Source: Cymbomonas tetramitiformis (taxonomy: Eukaryota > Chlorophyta > Pyramimonadophyceae > Pyramimonadales > Pyramimonadaceae). Taken from it: 64,000 nt of DNA. The stretch spans positions 1-64,000 of the forward strand of contig LGRX02033494.1 of the NCBI GenBank assembly GCA_001247695.2, read 5' to 3'. The translations under genes were made by a program, and so were the position numbers. Each line of letters opens with the position of its first letter. The stretch's first letter is position 1. The notes under the pieces are model-generated. The model was not told the origin of the DNA, searched no databases, and saw only the letters and a list, made by a program, of their open reading frames with translations. This document shows positions 47,221 to 57,402 of the stretch, piece after piece.

Positions 47221-50154
47221 ATGGCACCGCGTAAGGCGCTTGAGGAAATTTTGCCATACCTTATTGCGATAGGAACCTTAGCGGAATGTATTCCTCAGGA
47301 TAAATGGCCGCTTCCACCAGAATGCAACGCTGAAGTCGCAGAGCTGGAGGGCATGCTTACGCATGTCACGAAGATATGGACGAGCACTAGCACACGCGAG
47401 GGCGGAACGGCTGATCAGGAAAAAGCGCAAACTGGTAGAGCTGCTGATGGCAAAGGAAGCTTGGATCGCTTACATAGAGGAAATAGGCAGCACTGGTTGG
47501 GCCCTCTTGACAATCTCTTCTCGCGTCACCCCGAAAAGATTGCACCTACTTTGAGCGAGTTCGTGTCCAAGCAGTCCCCGGATGTTCAGCGCGATGTTGT
47601 TCAAGAACTGTGCGGCACAAATGCCGGGTTTGGTATGCTATTGATAGAAAATGTAAAGGAGGGATTCACCTGGTTAGCGCGTAGCGCCTCCAAGCTTCAC
47701 GTGAATATGCGCATGGCCACTGCTGCAATGATCTGCGGGGAGAATTTTCGCACGCACGGATTTTCTGTGACTTCCTCTGCGGAGCTGCTAGGAGTACACC
47801 GGCGTGTTGTGGAGAGTGCTTTACGAGGGCGCGAGGCCTTAAGTAATGGTTGTACGGTGGGCCTTCAACCTGATGAGAACTCGGTACCCGATCTGGTGCG
47901 TGGGACGCGGAACACTTCTGAAAGCAAGGAACAGGTGCAGAATCTGGTTCGCGAGTACTGGCTCTCAAACACGAGGGTCAGTCCTTGCAAAAAGGACGTC
48001 GTCCTTGCGCGCGACTCTGCTGGAAAGCTTCTGCAGCCTAATCAGTTCGTCTCCAAGCAATGGTTGGAATCTTCACAAGTTTCTCTGTTTATGCGGTTCC
48101 AAGCAAGACACCCGGAAATTAAAATGAAGCAGCGAACATTCGAGGGTCTCAAGCCCAAGAATGTGGTACGTCTTCGCAGGCAGGACAACATAACTTGCAC
48201 GTGCAGGTACCACGAAGACTTTCGGATGGTGCTTGAGGGCTTCAATCGGACAAGGGAGACCTTGCATTCTGGCTGTGCATGCAAGGAGGAGTGCTGTCCG
48301 CGCATTCCTTGGAGCACCGACTCTACAAGGAAGGTCATAGAGGGGACCGAAGAGGTTTGCGACATTGTTAAGGTGGGAACGTCAACCAGCCAGTTCGCCG
48401 AGAGTTTGCTTTGTCCCCGACCGGGAGACTCGCATAGGATTGAATGCCTGAAGGGGGAGTGTCCGGATTGCGGGGGTCTTGCTAATTTGCAATTGTGTGC
48501 AACGGAACTCACGTCTCAACGGCTTGTGGAATGGAAGTGTTATGAAAACCTAGCAACCGGTCACGTTACCGACGATGGGGAAGCGGTTAAGCGGTTGCAA
48601 TTTGTGCACAAGAGAACTCCAGTAGGGGAACTGGTGTACAAGTTACAACAACTATTACTTGGGCACGAACCTGGGAAGTCCAAGAACTGCGAATGCCGAG
48701 GGAGTTTTGTGCACAACACCGCGGTTGAAGGGAACCCGGGAACATGGGCGATTCGTGAACTTGATGGTTCTGGAACGTGCCCCTTCCTTCGCCCTTATGC
48801 CTACCATACTTTCATGGCGCTGCACCAACACCGGCACTATCGACAGTGTGTGGATAATCTACCGTTGGGGCATTGTTGTGTTGTCTTTGACTTTTCGGAG
48901 AATCACAAGTTGACCATTCCCCGCGCGGCACAAAGTATGCATTGGGTGCTAAAGCAGGCAACCATTTTGGTGTGTGTGCTATGGCGACACGCATCCTTGG
49001 AGGTTGATGGAGTGGAGAGCACCTCCGAAAATCCGGTGATAATCAAGGACTATCTTTACTTTTTGAGCGATGACCGTGTGCACGACCACCACTTTGTTCG
49101 GTACATGCGGAAAACGATTATCGAGGACTACTTTGTGGGCCGGGGTTTGGCGAAACCGGTGTTCTTGCACGAGTGGGTTGATGGTAGTGGGTGCCAAAAT
49201 AAGTGTGCGGCGGGTTTCGCGGATGTTGGGAAGAGTAAGGCGGAGTGGTACTTGGGTGTCCCTTGTCAAAGGAACTTTTTTGAGACGGCACACGCAAAAG
49301 GGGAACAAGATGCGGCGGGTGCACATGTGAAACACGCGGCGGCCACAGCCGTGATATCGGAGGGGGACGAGTTCTATGCAAACATAAATTGCGCGGGGGA
49401 TTTGCACCGGTTCTGTGTTGCACGACTTTCCCGTCCGGCACCCACTACTTATATGAAGAGCAAGGTCACTTTCAATGCGCGGCACTTCTATCTTGTACCC
49501 GAAAGTCCCCTACACGAGGAGCCCGGGGGAATGCGCGCGGTTGACCGGACGGGTGAAGCGTATCAGTCGGTTGACGGCACGCTGCGTATGCACAGCGTTC
49601 GCGCGGGGGTTGGTGAAGGGCGCCTCCTATTTCGGGACCGCTCTTGCTATTGCGCCCATTGCTATGCGCAATGCACACACCCGGTGCCGGACTCCTCCCG
49701 GTGCTTGGAGAAATCTCATGTCGACTCTTGGAGGGAGGTGGAGTTGCGTGCGGCGTCGGGAGCGGAAGCGAGACAAGTGCGCATGATGGTGGAGCGGTAT
49801 GCGACGGAGGTGAGTTTGGAGGTGCGGCGGGGAAGCGTTTTTGCGGTGCGGGTCGAAGGGGACGCCGCACATTCCTACTACTTGGTCAAGGCCTTGGCCT
49901 CAAGCATGCAAGTAGATTGTGAAATGCAAGAGGATGACTATGGTGTCACACACGGTCCTGGCTCCTGGGTGATCTCCGGTCGATACTTTGAATGGAAGGA
50001 TGAGGGGGAACGGGACGCATACGTTTTGGACACCTCCAAGAAATGCCTCATTCCATGCGAGGCGGTGATAGCGACGGAGGTGCCCTTAATTCGGCAGGGT
50101 GCTGAATATTTCATATCGGATCGGACCCATCAGCGCCTGTTAGCGTTGGTATAG
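47221..50154 (+). CDS. Element C transposase-like protein, single exon, 977 aa
   Basis: An intact intronless frame begins at the ATG at 47221. The N-terminal third is helical and contains a TNPA-like basic part. Cys-rich segments follow (CTCRYHEDF, CACKEECC, CLKGECPDCGG). The core has CCVVFDFSENHKL, a conserved DGVEST, HEWVDGSGCQNK and FFETAHAKGEQDAAGA. These blocks in this order match a family of uncharacterised transposase-like proteins that I recall from cnidarians and other eukaryotes (FETSHAKG...DGAGA type); the Asp and Glu/Asp residues in them are candidate catalytic residues. A Cys pair near SCYCAHCYAQC follows. I cannot name the superfamily. The terminal and divergent-region repeats support a transposase role. 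Confidence 0.72.
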   Translation: MAPRKALEEILPYLIAIGTLAECIPQDKWPLPPECNAEVAELEGMLTHVTKIWTSTSTREGGTADQEKAQTGRAADGKGSLDRLHRGNRQHWLGPLDNLFSRHPEKIAPTLSEFVSKQSPDVQRDVVQELCGTNAGFGMLLIENVKEGFTWLARSASKLHVNMRMATAAMICGENFRTHGFSVTSSAELLGVHRRVVESALRGREALSNGCTVGLQPDENSVPDLVRGTRNTSESKEQVQNLVREYWLSNTRVSPCKKDVVLARDSAGKLLQPNQFVSKQWLESSQVSLFMRFQARHPEIKMKQRTFEGLKPKNVVRLRRQDNITCTCRYHEDFRMVLEGFNRTRETLHSGCACKEECCPRIPWSTDSTRKVIEGTEEVCDIVKVGTSTSQFAESLLCPRPGDSHRIECLKGECPDCGGLANLQLCATELTSQRLVEWKCYENLATGHVTDDGEAVKRLQFVHKRTPVGELVYKLQQLLLGHEPGKSKNCECRGSFVHNTAVEGNPGTWAIRELDGSGTCPFLRPYAYHTFMALHQHRHYRQCVDNLPLGHCCVVFDFSENHKLTIPRAAQSMHWVLKQATILVCVLWRHASLEVDGVESTSENPVIIKDYLYFLSDDRVHDHHFVRYMRKTIIEDYFVGRGLAKPVFLHEWVDGSGCQNKCAAGFADVGKSKAEWYLGVPCQRNFFETAHAKGEQDAAGAHVKHAAATAVISEGDEFYANINCAGDLHRFCVARLSRPAPTTYMKSKVTFNARHFYLVPESPLHEEPGGMRAVDRTGEAYQSVDGTLRMHSVRAGVGEGRLLFRDRSCYCAHCYAQCTHPVPDSSRCLEKSHVDSWREVELRAASGAEARQVRMMVERYATEVSLEVRRGSVFAVRVEGDAAHSYYLVKALASSMQVDCEMQEDDYGVTHGPGSWVISGRYFEWKDEGERDAYVLDTSKKCLIPCEAVIATEVPLIRQGAEYFISDRTHQRLLALV

Positions 50155-51008
50155 ATATGGAAGTGATATAGACAAGATGTCCCCCTTATCGTTTGTATTC
50201 TTGATATGTAGCAATAACCTCGGATTTGATTCCAACAATGTTTTGTATGTACCTTCATATGACATGAATTATTACACTCGCTTTCCCGAGTGCGCATATG
50301 CATTCTTGCACCTCTTTATCTCTTCGGGAGATCATAACCCACTCGGTTATTTCCATGTTGGAGAAATGTATATGATTCTTTGTAGAATTTGCATTATCAT
50401 ATTTGTATGGAATCCATATGCACATATAGCGATTTCATACATCCCCGACGCGGTTCACATTCGGAACATTCGGAGAACGTCCCGATACCTTTAGACTACC
50501 TCTAATGCTCACCCAAGTGCCCGAAATCTCAAAGTTGAAAAAATAGTCAATTTGGAAATTAACGTTCTCAATGAGAATAACAAAAACGAATCGGTTTTCA
50601 TAAATTATTGTCTACTTCACATTTAACGCGCATACAAAAGATTCGGAGAGACGTTTCCACCTCGGGTGGGCACCCAACTGCCCGAAATCTCAGAGTTGAA
50701 AAAATAGTCAATTTGGAATATGATATTGTCATACGAAATATGAAAAAATAAGTCATTATATATTCTTAAACCCTCTTAAAAAAAATTATGCGCCTCTACA
50801 TACTTAAGCTTACCAACTAATTTTGCAACCCATCATGTATAATATCCAAATAGCACCCATAGCAATCGAATACATCCTAACTAGACACGCACTAATGCAC
50901 GCACTAATACACCCTAACTACACCCTAGCCGCGCATGCTATCGCTTCCACATTTTAACATGCGATAGAGTATATTAGTGTTAATTTAGAGTACAATACAA
51001 ATGACACC
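50155..51008. repeat. Element C right subterminal region
   Basis: AT-rich and non-coding. A segment of about 40 bp (GCCCGAAATCTCA(A/G)AGTTGAAAAAATAGTCAATTTGGA type) occurs twice, near 50519 and 50681. Several GCACTAAT(G/A)CAC repeats lie at 50888-50915. The inverted match to the left end is at 50811-50834. Confidence 0.65.
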
Positions 51009-51056
51009 TTAAATCATACTAATGCACCCTACCATACCACGAGGTCATTCTACACA
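51009..51056. other. Junction DNA between elements C and D2
   Basis: These 48 bp belong clearly to neither element. They are not Gypsy-1 gag, which is what a simple insertion of element C would predict here. Confidence 0.5.
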
Positions 51057-52115
51057 TTTGGGGAGTTTGGGAGTTTTGGGAGTTGGGGAGTTTTACAATG
51101 GGAGGCCCTGAAAAAACTGAAAATTTGACCGAATCTAGGGTTTAAGATTTTCCCGAGTGGAATGTAATTTTATTTAATTTTCCGGTTGTTTTAGGGTTTA
51201 AGAAATATTCCTGATTTTCACTAAAAAAATCATCTTTTCAGCCTGAAATAAGGAAGGTTTATGGGGTTTTTGTGTTAAGAAAACATAAATTTTCAATTGA
51301 AGTTCTACAATATTTTACGCCTTTTTAAGCTTCAAATTTTTTTCGAAACTCGGTAGCAAAATGATACTTGATACGTCTGATTTTTATGAAATATGTTTTT
51401 GGGGGTTCATCGATGAACCCCTTTTTTTTTCTTCTAGTTTTATATGAATTTCAGGCCTTTTTGGGTTTTGGGGAGTTTTACAAGGGGAGGCCCTGAAAAA
51501 ATTGAAAATTTGACCGAATCTAGGGTTTAAGATTTTCCCAAGTTGAATGTAATTTTATTTAATTTCCCGGTTGTTTTAGGGTTTAAGAAATATTCCTGAT
51601 TTTCACTAAAGAAATTATCTTTTTCACCCTGAATTAAGGAAGATTTATGGGGTTTTTTGTGTTAAGAAAACATAAATTTTTAATTGAACTTGTACAATAT
51701 TTCACGCATTTTTAAGCTAATTTATTTTTTTTGAAAATCGGTAGCAAAATGATACTTTTTACGTCTGCTTTCATGAATTATTTTTTGGGGGGTTCATCGA
51801 TGAACCAATATATTTTTTTCCAGTTTTCTATGATTTTCAGGCCTTTTCGGCGTTTTTTTAAAATTTGAAAATTTTGGGAAAAACCCAGAATTTTTCTACA
51901 CTTTCAGGAATATCTTTGGTTGGCTTTGTTCCTATTTTATGGGGGTTGCCCCGTTTTTTCCCCTTATTTCAGGCATAAAACAGCCGACAACCGCTAGGTC
52001 ACCAACTCCAGTTACGACGCGCGCCCGGACTTCTCTTAAATACCGAAGAACACGGACAGAAAAAATTAAACACGCAAACACTTAAACACGTACTTTGTGG
52101 CAATTACGCTAAGAA
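51057..52115. repeat. Element D2 left terminal inverted repeat, outer part
   Basis: Two and a half AT-rich tandem units of about 386 bp carry TTCATCGATGAA palindromes at 51402-51421 and 51793-51804. The unit order is inverted relative to 31560-32528 and 56470-57402. The extreme end (CACATTTGGGGAG) differs from the right end (CACCAAACGCAATTGGGGAG, read inward). Confidence 0.82.
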
Positions 52116-52538
52116 ATGTCCGAAGAACAGCTAGCGGTAGTTGAGGTGTACCCAGAGGTGATTAATGTGCTTTGGATGCGTGCGCGTTTACAAGCGGAAG
52201 CGGACTATGTTGAGTTTTACAGCACGAGAATACAGTTTAACACCTGGAACTGGTTACAAGTGTGGCCGCTGTACATCCACGGCCGCACAACAACCGAAAG
52301 AATAGGTGTGAGGCACTTGGTTTACTGGTACGAGATCGGCTGGCACTACGACGAATATCCACCAGGGCAGTGGCAACCGTACCACCGCGGCTACGGCATT
52401 CTTACGTACGAAGCCTTAACCGAGCTGAGCAGTGACTTGCTGCGGGATGATGACGGAAGGTGTCCGTTTTGTTTTCGCAGCTTTAGAATATGCAGCTTAG
52501 CTAGAAGGTTTTATTTGGACGCTTGTACTATTCACTAG
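52116..52538 (+). CDS. Small protein inside the D2 left terminal repeat (140 aa)
   Basis: An open frame rich in aromatic residues (WNWLQVWPLY, YWYEIGWHYDEY) with a C-terminal CPFCFRSF...C motif. It takes the same place and orientation relative to the element end as the 152-aa frame of D1. The flanking DNA is clearly homologous, but the proteins are only distantly alike. Function unknown. Confidence 0.45.
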   Translation: MSEEQLAVVEVYPEVINVLWMRARLQAEADYVEFYSTRIQFNTWNWLQVWPLYIHGRTTTERIGVRHLVYWYEIGWHYDEYPPGQWQPYHRGYGILTYEALTELSSDLLRDDDGRCPFCFRSFRICSLARRFYLDACTIH

Positions 52539-52930
52539 ATTAGAACGCTTGTTCACGTAAAATATAAAGCTTCAAATCAATATTCAAAGCAAAGTTACCG
52601 GCGCGCATGTTTTGCCTCCAGAGTTTAACACGACTTCACCCTTTCTTGTGCCCTTCGCCCCATCGCCTACTCGTCTTCGTGCATTGACCAACTACGTTCT
52701 CCATTGGTTTTTCACGTGCTTTCGCGGACCACTACTAACCACAAGTCCCGGTGGCCGGCCCCCCAGTTCGGTTCAAAACATACTTCTCGCCAAGATCCCT
52801 AACTAACTTTCACATTATCCCTGGACACTCAGTCGCATATTTCCCAATGTGTGGTACCTGTGGAAAAACAATTACGTTAGTCCAAAGCCCAACAAACCGT
52901 GCAAACAACAATGTCGCTTTCGTACCTGAG

Positions 52931-55234
52931 TTACTGCTCTTGAAAGGTCAAGGCCCCAGCTCCAAGCCGTTGTTCCCTAGTTAGTGACAACCCATGTGCC
53001 ACAACCAGGTCCGTAGGTGAAGGCGGTACATCACAGTAGTTGGGCAATACCGTAGCGCAACACTGGTGGAGAAGACAGAATTGAAACTTGTGGTTTACCC
53101 ACTGACCATTCACCTTGCGCCGACCCATGACCACCACCCTTGGGCCATCCTTTGAAAGGATGGGCTGGGATTGCTTGTGGGTCTTCGCTGTCACGCAACC
53201 CTTGCGGGACTCGGAGGCCGCGCATCTTGCTTTCCTACCGGTACCGGGCACCACCATCCATTGCCCGTAGGCCAGTTCCTCACTCCCGACACGATCGCCG
53301 GTGGTGAGGCGGGATCCCAGCGCCGTTAAGATGTCGTCGATCTCCTCCGTGGTAAACCCCGATTGCACGTAAAATGCATGTCCAGGTTTGAACCCCGCGC
53401 GGAATAGGAGGGTGGACAGGCACAAGCAAAGCTTCACCGAAGTCGACCTTCCCACGCGAGTCATCGTTTGGCGCCATGAGTAGCATGAGCAGCTGATGCG
53501 TTGTTGCGCCGCCCGGGCCAGATGACCAAATATCACCCGCGAGGGTTCACCTCGACCAGAGGACAAGGTGTAACTGCGGTCCAGGAAGCCGTCGTGTCTT
53601 CCACGTGCGGTTAAACGGACGGTGGGTTGGCCAACCTGTATCACTTTCAAGCGCTTGTCAGGCTGCAAGAACATGCGAGCCAACATTTGCGCGTGGCCTT
53701 TCGTGGTGCTTGTCTGGTACCGCACCTCGTCCAAAGACCCGACGGACACGCGGCGAGTGTCCACGTAGCGATGTTCGGAATGAAAGTGCACCGCGGTCTC
53801 CAAATATTGCACCACGAGAGCCTCGTCCACCTCTTGGGAAGACTGCCAAACATAACGGGCGGCCGGGTCCTCGGTGTTTGGGTCGAACTGCCATTGGAAC
53901 TCCAAAGGGTTCTCGAGGCATGCCCGCACCAACTTGATGGCCGGAGTCGGCGTTCCAGGCTCGTCGATCGTCACCCTAGTCTTAGTCCTCTTCCCCATCG
54001 ATCGGACTTGGTTTGGTCGGTGACTGCGTGTCTCCGTCGTCACTGGACCAGGAGTGACATATATTTCACGCACCTCCTCAAGGACGTCGTACGCGGTGTG
54101 GCGTGCGCGTTGCATGGCGGTGTACACCCTTCGCCGCTCATCGTAGAGGGTGTTCGTGCGGGAGTCCCGCTGGCTGTGGCCACCTTCTCCTACGTGCTCC
54201 AACCAGGCGGACTGAGTGATGTACGTCACGTTCTCCAGGTGCAAGAACTCGGAGGCCGGCAGATTCACGCCGATCAGTTTGCCGTCCTTGGAGAAGAGTT
54301 GCTCCGCCGGGTTAGCCCCTTTGCTTTGTGTGAAAAGCTGCAGGGTGCGTTCGCCTTCACCTTCGTAAAATAAAACGAGCGAAGACAAAGAGGATTGCAC
54401 GCTCTTGCTCTCTTGCTCCATGATGAAGTCGAAGAGGCGCGCACGTGCGTCCATCACACGTCTGGGGGCTTGTGCTTCGTACCACCGTGTGAACAGTGTC
54501 CGGAACTGGGTCTCCTCGAAACTCTTGTCCAAACACCGAGCGTGTATCCCCATGTTCGCAACGAGGTGCAAGTCACAGCCTTTCTCCAACGAGTTGCCCG
54601 CCTCGTCCCGCGTCATGTACTTCTTTCGGTCCTCCAGGCGCATGAACTTGTTGTAGTTCAAGCGGATGCCGATCCAGCCTCCGCCACCCGCGTCACGGAC
54701 GAAACCGACGGGACGAAAGCAAATCTCACCTTTTGGGTTGGTCTTTACCCAAACCTCCTTGTCTCGATATTTCGCGAAGTCGGCGTCCTCCATGGCCACC
54801 GTCCGGCAAGCGTAGTCGATGCCTTGCCACATCTTCTCCTCATCCACACCGCGTTCACCCGCCGGCAGCACGAAGGTTGCTAGTTTTATCAACCCAATTC
54901 CGGGCACGACCGTTGCAACCTTCTCGACAACGCGACCGTTAATGCAGCTGTGGCCACCATCAGAACATGCGTAGCAACCGATGAACGGAGGCTTGCCGAG
55001 AATGCGGTCCATCAACAGCATGATCTTCGCGGGGGACCACGGCAAGTCCAGGGGGCACATGAACCAGTTCAGAGGTGCGGTGTCGAAAAGAAGAGTACGG
55101 TATCCCTTTGAGTCTAGGATCCGTTTCATTTCCTTGACCTCGTCATCAGCAGCACGCTCGGGGGCACGTTGAGTCGCACGGTGTTCTTTCATCACGTCGC
55201 GGACGGCGCGAGCGTCTTGCATTTCGCGGGCCAC
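52931..55234 (-). CDS. Mutator-like transposase, C-terminal exon (about 767 codons), 5' exons deleted
   Basis: The frame starts right after a splice acceptor (TTTTAG|GTGGCC at about 55235), so it is the terminal exon of a longer gene. It has a segment resembling the transposase core of MULEs (an acidic residue in FVRDAGGGG, then CDLHLVANMGIHARC, matching the C-x2-H that follows the second catalytic Asp) and, further on, a SWIM-finger-like CSCYSW...KLCLCLSTLL with Cys where His is usual. With the N-terminal zinc domain left in D1 this gives the usual MULE order. Nothing upstream of the acceptor is retained, because the deletion junction lies about 10 bp away. This copy therefore encodes no complete transposase. 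Confidence 0.55.
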   Translation of the reverse strand: MAREMQDARAVRDVMKEHRATQRAPERAADDEVKEMKRILDSKGYRTLLFDTAPLNWFMCPLDLPWSPAKIMLLMDRILGKPPFIGCYACSDGGHSCINGRVVEKVATVVPGIGLIKLATFVLPAGERGVDEEKMWQGIDYACRTVAMEDADFAKYRDKEVWVKTNPKGEICFRPVGFVRDAGGGGWIGIRLNYNKFMRLEDRKKYMTRDEAGNSLEKGCDLHLVANMGIHARCLDKSFEETQFRTLFTRWYEAQAPRRVMDARARLFDFIMEQESKSVQSSLSSLVLFYEGEGERTLQLFTQSKGANPAEQLFSKDGKLIGVNLPASEFLHLENVTYITQSAWLEHVGEGGHSQRDSRTNTLYDERRRVYTAMQRARHTAYDVLEEVREIYVTPGPVTTETRSHRPNQVRSMGKRTKTRVTIDEPGTPTPAIKLVRACLENPLEFQWQFDPNTEDPAARYVWQSSQEVDEALVVQYLETAVHFHSEHRYVDTRRVSVGSLDEVRYQTSTTKGHAQMLARMFLQPDKRLKVIQVGQPTVRLTARGRHDGFLDRSYTLSSGRGEPSRVIFGHLARAAQQRISCSCYSWRQTMTRVGRSTSVKLCLCLSTLLFRAGFKPGHAFYVQSGFTTEEIDDILTALGSRLTTGDRVGSEELAYGQWMVVPGTGRKARCAASESRKGCVTAKTHKQSQPILSKDGPRVVVMGRRKVNGQWVNHKFQFCLLHQCCATVLPNYCDVPPSPTDLVVAHGLSLTREQRLGAGALTFQEQ

Positions 55235-55242
55235 CTAAAATT

Positions 55243-56090
55243 TCTGCTTCACTTGAAGAAGAAGAAGCAATGCGCGACTTTGGGCTTCGTCGGAACCACA
55301 CGCGCCTTCACGGACTTGTGTTCGTTTGTGCTGCTTCGTCAAGAAGTCCGCTCACAGCTAGAGCTTCAAAGCTCTAAGGGGAAGGCGAAAAAAACTGAAG
55401 AGGCGTCCAAGTTCTTGGAGGACCTGAGCGCCGGAAAGTAAGTCCATCTACCACGGTTTGGTTAAAGCCGTGAACTATTTTTTTATGCGGAAAGGTGATG
55501 GGTGTTAAACTTTTGTTTACAGGTACGATGGTACTTTCTTCGACGCCAACGAGACTTGCTCCAAGACCAGTAACTTGCCTCGCCTGAACCGGGATGTCGA
55601 GCCGAAAGTCGTGCAGGACATGCTGAAGAAGCACAACGAGATGGTTGAGTGGGAGGAGACTGCTGTGGAGGCTCAGGAGAGTGGCGTCGAGACCCTTGCG
55701 GAAGTTGCAGCTGGTGAGACGGGTGGGGATGTTGAAGAGGAAAAGGAAGAGACGCAGGAAGGTGCGTCGGTTGGGGATGATGACGAGGTAGGCGATGGGG
55801 ATGAGGAGGTAGAAGGTGAGGAACCGGTTGGTGAGGAAGATGGTCAGGAGAACGAGGAGGAGGAGAACGAAGAGGAAGAGGAGGGCGATGAGGAGGGCGA
55901 TGAGGAGGAGGATGGAAAGTTTGACTTTGAAAAGGAGTCGGATGAGGTTCGTGAAACACGTGAAGATCGGAAGCGGAAGAGACAGGAAGTGGCGGATTGG
56001 TTTGCGGCGGAGGACGCGGGGGAACATGTCCCAAAATCAAAGAAGCAGAGAAAGGATCTAACTAAGAAGAGGGCGGAGATGGGGAGAGGG
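55243..56090 (+). pseudogene. Fragment of the ParB-methyltransferase gene in D2
   Basis: Nearly identical to 27946-28785 of D1, including the intron between exons 4 and 5 (55440-55522). It covers the linker and acidic region only and lacks both the ParB-like segment and the methyltransferase motifs. Two deletion junctions bound it. Confidence 0.9.
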
Positions 56091-57402
56091 CGGATCAGTT
56101 CAAAAACTAAATGCGAACGCGTGCGACGGACGAAGCGCCAACTGGCGAACCCGGCGTCTCTTCTTCCACGTTCCATGTTGCGCACGTTGTAATGAGTTGA
56201 AAGGCGCCACTGCTCAAGCTGGCAATCGTTACAGCGCAAGTGTTGAATGTTGTGGGTTGCAATCATCTCACGGTCATGAGGTCCGGCAAGAAAGTAGTCA
56301 ACAAACTTGTAAACGGAAGGCATGTTGTCGTGTGACTTTTAATTGTGCGGTGTAGGTTTTTAAGGGTTTGCGCGATTAATGTTTTTAGTCCGCGTTTGTG
56401 CTTTATTTAAGAGAAGTCCTGGCACGCGCCGTAAACTCGAGTTCGTGAGCTAGCGGTTGTAGGTTGTTTTATGCCGGGAAGAAGATAAAAAAAAACGGGG
56501 CAAACACCAAAAAAAATAGGGACGAAGTGAACAAAAAATATTCCTGAAATTGCAAAGAAATCGGGGTTTTTTGAAGAAATTTCAAAAAAATTAGAAAAAC
56601 CCCCAAAAAGGGCATATAAAACTAGAAAAAATAAAAGGGGTTCATCGATGAACACCCAAAAACATATTTCATAAAAATCAGACGTATAAAGTGTGATTTT
56701 GCTACCGAGTTTCGAAAAAAATTTTGAAGCTGGAGAATGCGTGAAATATGGTACAAATTCAATGGAAAATTTGTGTTTTCTTAACACAAAAAACCCCATA
56801 AACTTTCCTTAATTCAGGCTGACAAAGATGATTTTTTTAGTTAAAATCAAGAATATTTCTTAAACCCTAAAACAACCGGGAAATTAAATAAAATTACATT
56901 CAACTCGGGAAAATCTTAAACCCTAGATTCGGTCAAATTTTCGATTTTTTCAGGGCCTCCCCTTGTAAAACTCCCCAACACCCAAAAAGGCCTGAAATTC
57001 ATATAAAACTAGAAAAAATAAAAGGGGTTCATCGATGAACCCCCAAAAACATTTTTCATAAAAATCAGACGTAAAAAGTGTCATTTTGCTACCGAGTTTC
57101 GAAAAAAAATTTGAAGCTTAAAAATGCGTGAAATATTATACAAGTTCAATGGAAAATTTATGTTTTCTTAACACAAAAAACCCCATAAACCTTCCTTAAT
57201 TCAGGCTGAAAAAGATGATTTCTTTCGTGAAAATTAGGAATATTTCTTAAACCCTAAATCAACCGGAAAATTAAATAAAATTACATTCCACTCGGGAAAA
57301 TCTTAAACCCTAGATTCGGTCAAACTTTCGATTTTTTTAGGGCCTCCCATTGTAAAACTCCCGAACTCCCGAAACTCCCAAACTCCCCAATTGCGTTTGG
57401 TG
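56091..57402. repeat. Element D2 right terminal inverted repeat with truncated small frame
   Basis: Direct match to about 31218-32528 of D1. A minus-strand frame from 56323 keeps the first 75 or so codons of the small Cys-rich protein and then runs into methyltransferase-gene sequence across the junction at about 56090. Palindromes sit at 56641-56652 and 57024-57043. Confidence 0.85.

Larger units (their letters stand above)
42525..51008 (+). mobile_element. Element C: two-gene DNA transposon inserted in Gypsy-1 gag
   Basis: The left end starts CACTACAATCC at 42525, directly after gag coding sequence. Subterminal inverted repeats pair 42654-42677 with 50811-50834 (GATGG...GCAAAATTAGTTGGTA), and ACACTAATAT at 42553-42562 with 50971-50980. 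Between them lie a leftward five-exon gene, a palindrome-rich divergent region and a rightward single-exon transposase. The right end is only approximate because no clean copy of the left terminus is seen before element D2 begins. Confidence 0.72.
51057..57402. mobile_element. Element D2: internally deleted Mutator-like element with both long inverted ends
   Basis: The left end (51057 to about 52810) and the right end (56091-57402) are inverted copies of each other and match the right end of D1. The interior keeps the last exon of the transposase (52931-55234). It is then joined abruptly at about 55243 to the middle of the methyltransferase gene (55243-56090 equals about 27946-28785 in D1), and again at about 56090 to the right terminal repeat. 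The shared methyltransferase segment differs from D1 by very few substitutions, so the copies separated recently. The right end lies within the integrase of Gypsy-2. Confidence 0.82.

Noticed and set aside
47363..49922. Alternative frames and minus-strand frames within the element C transposase
   Set aside because: They overlap an intact 977-codon frame with conserved blocks and have no homology or splice logic of their own.
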